From: Actinomycetota bacterium
Lineage (GTDB): Bacteria > Actinomycetota > Thermoleophilia > UBA2241
Assembly (NCBI GenBank): GCA_003164655.1
Contig: PLTW01000243.1
Span: forward strand, 1-6,132
DNA: 6,132 bases
Reading direction: 5' to 3'
Shown one piece after another: positions 1 through 6,102 of the stretch. The notes under the pieces were generated by a model. The model ran no database searches and was not told the DNA's origin. It was given only the letters and a program-made list of their open reading frames with translations. The position numbers and the translations under genes are program-made. Numbering within the stretch: position 1 is the first letter of the stretch; every line of letters starts with the position of its first letter.

Positions 1-69
1 TTCTCGGGCTACGGCGCCCAGGTCAAGGCACTCTCTTCCACGCTCAAGGCGCTGCAGGCCGCCAAGTAG
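1..69 (+). CDS. C-terminal end of an unidentified upstream gene (partial)
   Basis: Reading frame 1 is open from the window edge to a TAG stop at 67-69 and gives 22 residues ending in KALQAAK. Nearly all codons end in G or C, as expected of a real gene in this GC-rich genome. A strong hairpin begins 13 bases after the stop, which fits the end of a transcription unit. The residues look like the end of an amphipathic helix rich in Lys, Leu and Ala. This is too little to name a family, and the function is unknown. Confidence 0.6.
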   Translation, partial: FSGYGAQVKALSSTLKALQAAK

Positions 70-81
70 CCTACGCCTGCC

Positions 82-102
82 GCCGCGAGCGCCGCTCGTG
101 GC
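82..102 (+). terminator. GC-rich hairpin after the upstream gene, possible terminator
   Basis: Bases 82-90 pair with 94-102 around a three-base loop (GCC). This gives a nine-pair stem with a single G-U wobble. It lies just after the stop codon at 67-69 and upstream of the sigma-factor promoter region. There is no T-run after the stem; the following bases are mostly C. It is therefore not a textbook intrinsic terminator, though T-poor hairpins of this kind are common at gene ends in GC-rich bacteria. The stem is seen directly; terminator function is inferred. Confidence 0.4.
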
Positions 103-137
103 CCCCCCTGATCCCGTCGGTGCGCTCGGCCCTGGGC

Positions 138-165
138 TTGCCGTGCAGTCGGCAACGACTACAGT
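138..165 (+). promoter_or_regulatory. Candidate promoter for the sigma/anti-sigma operon, with an inverted repeat over the -35
   Basis: TTGCCG at 138-143 (four of six matches to the housekeeping -35) and TACAGT at 160-165 (four of six matches to the -10) are separated by 16 bases. Transcription would start around 172, shortly before the first possible ATG at 184. TTGCCG is also the left arm of a perfect inverted repeat whose right arm, CGGCAA, lies at 150-155 with a six-base gap. The repeat therefore covers the -35 and the spacer, a place where a repressor could bind. Both halves of this reading are weak alone. No GGAAC-type ECF promoter was found here, so autoregulation by the encoded sigma factor is not supported by sequence. 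Confidence 0.35.
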
Positions 166-183
166 GCGGGTCGCCGCGCGCCG

Positions 184-876
184 ATGTCTTGCTTGATCAT
201 GACCGACCCGAAACTGTCACAAGCGCCGAGCATCCTGCACTTACTGGACAGAAGCCCGTCACGGGACCGTGAGATCGTGAGCCTCCCGTTGCCAAGCGAC
301 GAGGAGCTCCTGCAGGGATCGGCCACATGTCCGCAGCATTTCGTCGCGTTCTACGATCGCCACGCTGCCGGGCTGCTCGCGTTCTTCGGTCGTCGGACCT
401 ACGACTCGCAGGTGGCGGCCGACCTGACCGCCGAGACCTTCGCCCAGGCCTTCGCGGCGCGCCGGCGCTTTCGCAATCCCGGCCCGGGGTCGGCGACGGC
501 CTGGCTGTACACGATCGCTCGCCGGCAGCTCAACCGCTTCGTGGCGCGGCAACGCGTCGAGTCGCAGTGGCGGGAGCGCCTTGGCATGGAACAGCTTGTG
601 GTCGCGCCCGACGCGCTGCAACGGGCCGACGAACTCATGGATCTCGAGAAGGTGCGTGAGCAGGTGGCGGCGGCACTCAACGCTCTCCATGGAGACCTTC
701 GCGAGGCCGTCGTGCTGCGCGTCGTCGAGGGCCTCTCGTACCCCGAGGCGGCGCGCCTCGCCGGCTGTCGCGAGGACCTCATGCGCCAGCGCGTGAGTCG
801 CGGCCTCAAACGTCTGGCGCGCGACCTTGCCATTCTGGGCGACGATTCCGGAGAGGGTCATGACCGGCGGGTTTGA
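184..876 (+). CDS. ECF-type (sigma-70 family) RNA polymerase sigma factor
   Basis: The product (230 aa) is a small alternative sigma factor that would direct RNA polymerase to a special promoter set. Region 2 spans about residues 52-122, with the core-binding and -10-reading helices (FVAFYDRH, AADLTAETFAQAF, and an AWLYTIARRQLNRF stretch typical of regions 2.3-2.4). Region 4 spans about residues 160-213 and holds a helix-turn-helix (LREAVVLRVVEGLSYPEAA, then RVSRGLKRL) that reads the -35. There is no long C-terminal extension such as the SnoaL domain of some ECF groups. The start is uncertain: ATG at 184, ATG at 199 and GTG at 277 are all in frame and none has a good Shine-Dalgarno site. The conserved part begins near residue 37, so the first 30-odd residues may not be translated. 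The gene overlaps the next by 17 bases, as expected for a sigma factor and its regulator. Confidence 0.9.
   Translation: MSCLIMTDPKLSQAPSILHLLDRSPSRDREIVSLPLPSDEELLQGSATCPQHFVAFYDRHAAGLLAFFGRRTYDSQVAADLTAETFAQAFAARRRFRNPGPGSATAWLYTIARRQLNRFVARQRVESQWRERLGMEQLVVAPDALQRADELMDLEKVREQVAAALNALHGDLREAVVLRVVEGLSYPEAARLAGCREDLMRQRVSRGLKRLARDLAILGDDSGEGHDRRV
850..857 (+). promoter_or_regulatory. Strong ribosome binding site inside the end of the sigma gene
   Basis: GGAGAGGG lies two bases before the ATG at 860, with its GGAG core six bases from that ATG. This decides the start of the propeller protein: the in-frame ATG at 827 has no comparable site. The location within the sigma coding sequence points to translational coupling of the two proteins. 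Confidence 0.7.
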
Positions 877-2182
877 CGACTATCTCGACGATCTTCGCGG
901 GCAGCTTTCGCGCTGCGCGGACGAGGCGGCTGCCGGGCGCGCCCGGGCGGTTCGCGGCGGCGGGACCGGCGCGCCGCGCAGGCGCCTGGGGCAGTGGCCG
1001 GCGCCGCGCCGGGCGCTGACCTGGGCGGCCGTGCTGTCGGTCGGCGTCGCCGCTCTGGCCGCGGGCCTTCTCATGGTCGGCGACCGATCGGCAACTCCGG
1101 TGTCCACGAGTGGGCTGCTGGCCACGCCCGGCGCCCAGATGCTCCCGGCGTTCGTTCAGCCGGTGGTGCCGGGCGTCTCGGCCTCGCCGTCAGCGGGCAC
1201 GACCCAGATGGCGACGCCGCCCGGCTACAGTCTGGCGGCGATCGCCGCCGTCTCGCCGAGCGACGTCTGGTCGGTCGGCGCGCGCGGCGACGCCGGCGCC
1301 TCCGGAGCGCTGGCCGGGGTTCAGAGTCATTCGTTCGTCGTTCATTACGACGGCGTCGGCTGGCATGAGACCAGCGTCCCCGACGTCGGCCCGCTCACGG
1401 CGGTCGCGGCCACCAGCGACGGCGAAGCGTGGGCGCTCGGCCCGGCGGGCGTCATCCTGCACTGGGCCGGCCTGCAGTGGGAGCCGGCCGCGACCGCCGC
1501 GCAGAACGGCGGCGCCGTTCTGCGCGGCCTCGCGGCGGTCGCCGCCAACAACGTCTGGGCCGTAGGCAGCGCACAGGGCACCCCGTTTGCCACGCACTGG
1601 AACGGCGCGGCGTGGCAGACTGTCGTCCTGCCAGCCACGCCCGGCGGCGGCAGCCTGAACGCGATCTCCGGCAGCGCGGCCGACCTGTGGGCGGTGGGCG
1701 CCGCCGCCGATGCCACGCACGTCCTGACGTTGCACTACAACGGCGCGACGTGGTCGTCGGTGCTCGACGCCGGCGTGAGCGACGGCGGCCTGCTGACGGT
1801 GGCTACCATCGCCCCCAACGACGTCTGGGCCGGTGGCGACGCGCTGCTCCAGCACTACGACGGCAGCCAATGGCGCGACGTGTCCCAGACGTTCAGCGGC
1901 GTGCGCGAAGCGCTGGCGGGGGTCTCGTCGGCGAACGTCTGGCTCGGCGCCGCCGGCGGCGTCGCTCATTGGGACGGCGCCGCCTGGCAGCCGGTCACTG
2001 CCCGCCAGATGGGTCTCTCTGATCGCGCAAACGCCCAGTTTGCCGCCCTCGACGCCCTCTCGCCGGCCGACGTCTGGGCTGCCGGGACACTCGGTGCCGG
2101 CAGCGCCACGAGCGCCCCGCTGGTCGTCCACTGGGACGGCGCCGCCTGGCAGCCGGTAGTCGACGCGGTGCAGAGCCGCTGA
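860..2182 (+). CDS. Membrane-anchored anti-sigma-like protein with a seven-bladed beta-propeller
   Basis: The product (440 aa) has three parts. Residues 1-50 are a cytoplasmic segment beginning with an acidic amphipathic helix (DDYLDDLRGQL) followed by an Arg-rich, positive-inside stretch. Residues 52-74 form one hydrophobic membrane helix. After a Ser/Pro/Thr-rich linker (about 75-120), residues 123-436 hold seven repeats. Each repeat has a DVWAVG-like motif (Trp at 137, 191, 233, 277, 323, 361, 406) and a following HYDGxxW-like motif (Trp at 168, 207, 252, 298, 338, 376, 430). The 38-54 residue spacing suits propeller blades, and the motif resembles Trp-rich BNR/Ycf48-type repeats. The start at 860 is chosen for its Shine-Dalgarno site. 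The 17-base overlap with the sigma gene and the topology suggest an anti-sigma factor whose propeller senses something outside the membrane. The HxxxCxxC zinc motif of many anti-sigmas is absent (a single Cys at 19), so sigma binding is inferred. It could instead be a co-expressed surface protein. Confidence 0.75.
   Translation: MTGGFDDYLDDLRGQLSRCADEAAAGRARAVRGGGTGAPRRRLGQWPAPRRALTWAAVLSVGVAALAAGLLMVGDRSATPVSTSGLLATPGAQMLPAFVQPVVPGVSASPSAGTTQMATPPGYSLAAIAAVSPSDVWSVGARGDAGASGALAGVQSHSFVVHYDGVGWHETSVPDVGPLTAVAATSDGEAWALGPAGVILHWAGLQWEPAATAAQNGGAVLRGLAAVAANNVWAVGSAQGTPFATHWNGAAWQTVVLPATPGGGSLNAISGSAADLWAVGAAADATHVLTLHYNGATWSSVLDAGVSDGGLLTVATIAPNDVWAGGDALLQHYDGSQWRDVSQTFSGVREALAGVSSANVWLGAAGGVAHWDGAAWQPVTARQMGLSDRANAQFAALDALSPADVWAAGTLGAGSATSAPLVVHWDGAAWQPVVDAVQSR
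1970..2157 (+). repeat. 26-base perfect direct repeat in propeller blades 6 and 7
   Basis: Bases 1970-1995 and 2132-2157 are identical over 26 positions, and both encode WDGAAWQPV in the same frame. The other blades use different codons and residues at this position. The two copies therefore look like a recent duplication or gene conversion between the last two blades. They could recombine to gain or lose one blade. Confidence 0.8.
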
Positions 2183-2196
2183 GACAAGCACGCACG

Positions 2197-2238
2197 TCGG
2201 CTGACCCGAGCCGATCGGCGAGGCGTCATGAAAGACGC
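2197..2238 (+). promoter_or_regulatory. Cluster of inverted repeats between the two operons
   Basis: The 108-base gap 2183-2290 contains three symmetrical elements. TCGGCT (2197-2202) pairs with AGCCGA (2209-2214) across six bases, 14 bases after the propeller gene stop. GCCGATCGGC (2210-2219) is a perfect ten-base palindrome that shares bases with the first stem, so the two cannot form together. GCGTC (2223-2227) pairs with GACGC (2234-2238) across six bases. The first could be a weak terminator (no T-run follows) and the palindrome could be an operator. Short palindromes arise easily in DNA this GC-rich. I could not identify a convincing -35/-10 pair for the pilin genes in this gap. Confidence 0.3.
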
Positions 2239-2290
2239 ATAGTTGCCGATACCTACAAGTGGACTCCAATGATGGGCTGGTGGCACAAGC

Positions 2291-3928
2291 ATGGGCAAGT
2301 TTCGCGCCCGCGGCAGTGGCTTCACCCTGATCGAACTGATGATCACCGTGATTATCGCCGGCGTGGTATTTGCCGGCATGGTCCCCATGTTCGTCAACGC
2401 CGAGCAGGCGAGCTCCGGCAACCAGATGCGCAATATCGCCACCAACGTCGCGCAGGGTCAGGTCGAGAAGCTGCGGGCGCTGCCCTGGGACCAGCTCGTG
2501 GCGGCTTACACGAGCAGTGGGGTGACCGCGCCGGCCACGGCATCCAGCCCTTCCTTTACCACGACGCTGGATTCATCTTCGTGGGCCGGCAGCCAGTTCG
2601 GCGATTCGTATACGGCCCAATCCGGCAACTCGTCCAAGGTCTTCACCATCGCCTACACCGTCCAGCCGGGCGGCGGCGCCCTGACGGGGGCGACGGCGGA
2701 CACCATGAACATCGGTGTGACCGTCACCTGGACCGGTAAGCCGACGCCCATCAAGCCGGTGACGATCATGACGATCGTCTCCAAGCAGTACGCTGGACCG
2801 GCGCTCACCAGCGCCGGGTTCACCATCAGCCCGACCCCGAGTGGCCCGAACGGCAATATCATCACGACGGCGACAGACAACCTCGTGGCGACCGTCAACC
2901 CGTCGACGTTCCCCAGCGCTCAGGCGCAGTTCACGGTGGTGTCTCTGGGCACCGGGTCGGTGACGCCGGCCGTCGCTTCAACCGGCAACCTCACCGCTTC
3001 GGTGAACTTCACCGGCGACCCCGATGGCGACTACATGATTACCTCGCAGGCGTGGAGCGGCGCTCCCGGCACCAGCACCCCGGGCGCCCCGCAACAGCGG
3101 CAGTTCGTGCTCAACCTGAGCAACGCTCCGCCCCAGGTCACCAACCTGGGCTATACGCCGGGCAGCGGGCGCGTGGTGCTGTCCTGGAGCCCGTCGATCG
3201 CCAGCGACTTCAGCCACTACGAAATAGATCGCGGCACGACACCGGGCGGCGAGACGGTGCTGGTGAGCAGTATCACGGCCACCGGCTACACGGACACCGG
3301 GCTGACCAACGACCAGGACTACTACTACATCGTCTACGCGATCGACACCGCCGGCAACAAGAGCGTGGCCTCGGCCGAGCTCGATGCGGTGCCGACGGTC
3401 GTGCCCTACGACACCAGGCCGACCACGCCGGGCGGCTTTGCGGGAGTCGCCAACCAGAACCAGGCGGTTCTCAGCTGGACCGCGTCGTCCGACCCCAATC
3501 AGAACATGGGGCTGGCGGGCTACTACATCTATCGCGACGGCGCCGCCGTTCCCTACGCGCAGACCAGCGCTCTCAGCTTCAGCGACACAGTCGGCTGGGT
3601 CGCCACCCACGCCTACGTCGTGCGCGCCTATGACACCGCCGGACGTCTGTCGCGCCGCAGCGCCACCGTCACCGTGACGACCGCGGTACGCCCGGGGCCC
3701 TACACGATGACGATCACGCGCAACCAGCAGACCGCCGTCACGGTCGTGACCGGCAACGACTCCATGTACCCGTACAGCTCCGGCAACCAGTCGGGCTCCA
3801 CGAGCATCACGCTCAGCGGCCTGTACTACGGCTCATACACCGTCACGACCACGTTCTCGGCCTCTCCCCCCAATGTCCAGACGGTCAATCCGCTCAACGC
3901 CAACAAGACCGTCACCGTCAACTTTTGA
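2291..3928 (+). CDS. PilV/GspI-like type IV prepilin with Ig-like, two fibronectin III and C-terminal beta domains
   Basis: The product (545 aa) begins with a short basic leader and a class III prepilin cleavage site, GSG/FTLIELMI. Cleavage after Gly10 leaves Phe+1 and the essential Glu+5, followed by the membrane and assembly helix (about 11-35). NVAQGQVEKLRALPWDQL (52-69) resembles the helix of PilV/GspI minor pilins. Residues about 170-275 are beta-rich and Ig-like. Two fibronectin type III domains follow (about 279-370 and 377-465; each has an LSW strand motif and a YAIDTAG or RAYDTAG turn). A third beta domain lies at 468-545. The typical family length is roughly 150-200 aa, so about 350 residues are added. 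The start is forced: a TGA at 2270-2272 is in frame and no other start codon lies between it and 2291; GGTGG at 2279-2283 is a modest ribosome site. It is the first gene of the pilin set, eight bases before the next. An adhesive or spacer role at the pilus tip is inferred. Confidence 0.85.
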   Translation: MGKFRARGSGFTLIELMITVIIAGVVFAGMVPMFVNAEQASSGNQMRNIATNVAQGQVEKLRALPWDQLVAAYTSSGVTAPATASSPSFTTTLDSSSWAGSQFGDSYTAQSGNSSKVFTIAYTVQPGGGALTGATADTMNIGVTVTWTGKPTPIKPVTIMTIVSKQYAGPALTSAGFTISPTPSGPNGNIITTATDNLVATVNPSTFPSAQAQFTVVSLGTGSVTPAVASTGNLTASVNFTGDPDGDYMITSQAWSGAPGTSTPGAPQQRQFVLNLSNAPPQVTNLGYTPGSGRVVLSWSPSIASDFSHYEIDRGTTPGGETVLVSSITATGYTDTGLTNDQDYYYIVYAIDTAGNKSVASAELDAVPTVVPYDTRPTTPGGFAGVANQNQAVLSWTASSDPNQNMGLAGYYIYRDGAAVPYAQTSALSFSDTVGWVATHAYVVRAYDTAGRLSRRSATVTVTTAVRPGPYTMTITRNQQTAVTVVTGNDSMYPYSSGNQSGSTSITLSGLYYGSYTVTTTFSASPPNVQTVNPLNANKTVTVNF

Positions 3929-3930
3929 GG
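3927..3930 (+). promoter_or_regulatory. Ribosome binding site that sets the start of the PilW-like gene
   Basis: GAGG lies six bases before the ATG at 3937 and overlaps the TGA stop (3926-3928) of the previous gene. The alternative TTG start at 3925 lies on top of this site and has no ribosome site of its own, so ATG 3937 is preferred. The arrangement suggests translational coupling. Confidence 0.6.
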
Positions 3931-3936
3931 CGCCCG

Positions 3937-4632
3937 ATGATCGGCATCAGACATGCTCGCCGGCAGGATGGATTCACCATGGTCGAGATGGTCGTGACCC
4001 TCGTCATCATGGGCGTCGTCTCGACGATGGTGCTCGGCATCTGGTTCGCACTGCAGAGCTCCTACGCCTTCTCGACCAACTCCATGAACGCGCAGTCCAC
4101 TGCCCGCGACTCCATCGCCCGCATGGAGCGTGAGATCCGCGACGCGGCGGCCCAGCCCGATACGCTGAGCCCGGGCGTGGCGAGCGGCTACCCGTATGTG
4201 AACTCGGCCATCAACCTCGCGGCGGCCAGCCAGATGAGCTTCACAACGCCCTTCAACGATCCGTCGCTGATCATCAAGGATGTCGCCTACAAGTACGTGG
4301 CAAACGCGGACGGCAAGGCAGGCACGCTCTATCGCTACATGGCCACCAACCCGACCACCCTCGATCCGACTACCGATCCGTCGGCCGTTCAGTCCATCCT
4401 GGCGCCGAACGTCGTCAACTACACCGAAGGCAACAACGTTCCCATCTTCACGTACACGTCGTACACGGTCGCCGGCGGCTATGCGACCTCGAACAGCGTG
4501 ACCGGCACCGCCAACCTGCAGAACATTCTCACGATACAGATCCACCTGCTCGTCGACACCAACCCGGGGCACTCGCCCGCCTACATGGATCTCGTGAGCA
4601 CCGTTGAACCGCGCAACATGCGACATAACTGA
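3937..4632 (+). CDS. PilW/PulJ-like minor pilin or pseudopilin
   Basis: The product (231 aa) has a basic leader ending in Gly12, then FTMVEMVVTLVIMGVV. This is a class III prepilin motif with Phe+1 and Glu+5 and a hydrophobic assembly helix at about 13-36. Two further features fit the PilW/PulJ family: ARMEREIRDA at 61-70, resembling the conserved helix after the membrane segment, and a C-terminus with VSTVEPRN, like the TSVxLRN ending of that family. The length is normal for the family. It starts eight bases after the PilV-like gene and ends 18 bases before the PilX-like gene, so the three are probably co-transcribed. In known systems such subunits join the others in a tip complex that starts pilus or pseudopilus assembly. 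Whether this belongs to a type IV pilus or a type II secretion-like system cannot be decided from the window. Confidence 0.82.
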   Translation: MIGIRHARRQDGFTMVEMVVTLVIMGVVSTMVLGIWFALQSSYAFSTNSMNAQSTARDSIARMEREIRDAAAQPDTLSPGVASGYPYVNSAINLAAASQMSFTTPFNDPSLIIKDVAYKYVANADGKAGTLYRYMATNPTTLDPTTDPSAVQSILAPNVVNYTEGNNVPIFTYTSYTVAGGYATSNSVTGTANLQNILTIQIHLLVDTNPGHSPAYMDLVSTVEPRNMRHN

Positions 4633-4638
4633 CAGTCC

Positions 4639-4644
4639 AGGGGG
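4639..4644 (+). promoter_or_regulatory. Ribosome binding site of the PilX-like gene
   Basis: AGGGGG ends six bases before the ATG at 4651. It lies in the 18-base gap after the PilW-like gene and supports the chosen start. Confidence 0.65.
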
Positions 4645-4650
4645 CACGGC

Positions 4651-6102
4651 ATGCGCAGATGGCACGACCAGACAGGTTCCACACTCATCATGGTGGTCTG
4701 TCTTGCGGCCGCCCTGTTCGTCATGAGCGGGACGCTGGTGCTGGTGACCAGCAACACGCAGGGGCGCACGCTCGCCACCAGGAGCAAGGACAAATCGTTG
4801 AACGTAGCCGAGGCCGCCATGGAGTCGACCGTGTACAACCTGGGGAACTCGTGGCCGACCGAGTCGAGTCCGAGCCCGACCCCGACCCCGTTCAGCTACG
4901 ATCCTGGCGTCGTCACCACCTGGTATGCCAACGCCCCGTCGGGAGAGTACGCGGGGCTCTCGTCGAACGCTTACCTCAAGCCGTACTGGACGGTCGACAG
5001 CAACAACAATCCGGTGCTGGACATGACCAAGTACTGGATCGTGGCGCAGGGGAGCGTCGGCGGTCAGCAGTCGGCCATCCAGTGCGTCGTGCAGCAGCAC
5101 TCGACCGGCGTGACGACCGTCGTGCCGGGCATCGCGCTCTACGCCGGCGGCAACGTCGCGATGACCGGTTCTACGGTGATCAACGGTGGCGCCCTCGACT
5201 CGCCGGGCACCGTCGACGTTACCGGCGACGGCATTGCGGGATTTCCGACGGGCACGACCATCTACCCCGGACTCCTGAAGTACAATGGCTGGCAGACCGG
5301 CTTTCCGACCCAGAACAAGGGCGCACCGACGGCGACCATGAGCACCCTGTGGCCTCCCAGCACCATCACGTCGCTCACCACGACGGCGCAGACCGCGCAG
5401 CAATACGCGGGCGGCGGCGGCGGCGCGACGCTGGTCGGCAACTCGTCGAAGTCGCCGGACAACGCCACGACTGGCCTCACGGGCTTTGTTGGTTCGAACT
5501 GGGGCGGCAACTGGGCCACGCCCTGCTACTCCACCGGCGACCTGCACGTAAACACGCAGGGCACATACGTCTTTCAGAGCCTCTACGTGAACGGCAACCT
5601 GCTCGTGGACGGCGCCGCCAAATTCGATTGCGCCAACCTCTACGTTACCGGCAGCCTCACCATCTCGGGCGGCGCGGCAACCGATAATCTCAAGAACGTG
5701 TACGTCGGCGGCGACGTGAACTTCAGCGGTAACCACGCCTTCGATATCGGCCTGCTGGTCACCGGCGGCAATGTGACCGACGGCGGCTCGCAGAACGTCG
5801 GCGACCCGACGACCCCCTGCATGCTGATCATGACCGGCGCCAACAAGACGGCCGCTATTTCCGGTAACTGTCCATTCACCGGTGTGCTCGTCAACACCGG
5901 CGGCGGTCTCGTCAGTTTTTCGGGAACCTCCACGTACGACGGCTCCGTGTTCACCCAGGGCCCGGTCAATATGAGCGGCTCGGGCGGCATCACCTACGAC
6001 GCCAACATCATCAACAAGTTCACGACCGTTCAGTCCACGGCGGCGACGCTGATCCCCGATACCTGGCAGGAGATCACGCCGACGGTGAGCCCGAGTCCGT
6101 GA
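4651..6102 (+). CDS. PilX/GspK-like pilus tip protein with a beta-solenoid C-terminal domain
   Basis: The product (483 aa) starts with a basic leader and G/STLIMVV followed by a hydrophobic helix (about 10-33). If cleaved after Gly9, position +5 is Met, not Glu. Lack of Glu+5 is the hallmark of GspK and PilX-type subunits, which cap the fibre. VAEAAMES (52-59) matches the AEAG-type helix of PilX proteins, and YWIVAQGSVGGQQSAIQ (128-144) resembles the strand pair that follows it in the family. A Pro/Ser/Thr linker lies at 72-80. From about 155 to 450 the chain is rich in Gly, Asn and Thr, with repeated strand motifs LYVNGNLLVDG, LYVTGSLTISG, VYVGGDVNFSG and LLVTGGNVTDGG starting at 311, 330, 350 and 369. 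That is a period of 19-20 residues, like the rungs of a beta-solenoid or bactofilin-like fold. Five Cys (145, 292, 327, 390, 407) outside the helix could form disulfides. The C-terminus ends in a second Pro/Ser/Thr stretch. Adhesion or tip structure is inferred; no enzyme motif is visible. Confidence 0.8.
   Translation: MRRWHDQTGSTLIMVVCLAAALFVMSGTLVLVTSNTQGRTLATRSKDKSLNVAEAAMESTVYNLGNSWPTESSPSPTPTPFSYDPGVVTTWYANAPSGEYAGLSSNAYLKPYWTVDSNNNPVLDMTKYWIVAQGSVGGQQSAIQCVVQQHSTGVTTVVPGIALYAGGNVAMTGSTVINGGALDSPGTVDVTGDGIAGFPTGTTIYPGLLKYNGWQTGFPTQNKGAPTATMSTLWPPSTITSLTTTAQTAQQYAGGGGGATLVGNSSKSPDNATTGLTGFVGSNWGGNWATPCYSTGDLHVNTQGTYVFQSLYVNGNLLVDGAAKFDCANLYVTGSLTISGGAATDNLKNVYVGGDVNFSGNHAFDIGLLVTGGNVTDGGSQNVGDPTTPCMLIMTGANKTAAISGNCPFTGVLVNTGGGLVSFSGTSTYDGSVFTQGPVNMSGSGGITYDANIINKFTTVQSTAATLIPDTWQEITPTVSPSP

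Noticed and set aside
827..859. Upstream in-frame ATG at 827 as the start of the propeller protein
   Set aside because: It would add 11 residues and a deeper overlap with the sigma gene, but it lacks a ribosome site. The ATG at 860 has GGAGAGGG directly before it.
1190..2269. A 359-codon open frame on the minus strand opposite the propeller gene
   Set aside because: The length is produced by the repeated sense-strand codons. The protein has an Arg/Gly/Ala composition typical of an antisense shadow and no recognisable motif.
2243..2271. Promoter for the pilin genes using TTGCCG at 2243-2248 as -35
   Set aside because: At 16-18 bases downstream there is only CCAATG/CAATGA, a poor -10. No ECF-type GGAAC...GTC pair is visible either.
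3925..3936. TTG at 3925 as the start of the PilW-like gene
   Set aside because: It sits on the ribosome site that serves ATG 3937 and has no such site of its own. The shorter leader of 12 residues is normal for a prepilin.
5410..5424. Five GGC units as a possible phase-variation tract
   Set aside because: The unit is three bases, so slippage would not shift the frame, and five Gly codons in a row are unremarkable in this Gly-rich domain.
3826..5736. A 636-codon open frame on the minus strand across the PilW-like gene and much of the PilX-like gene
   Set aside because: Its translation is rich in Arg, Gly, Val, His and Ala with no domain or membrane pattern. It lies opposite two genes with clear family motifs. 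Long open antisense frames are expected when the sense codons mostly end in G or C.
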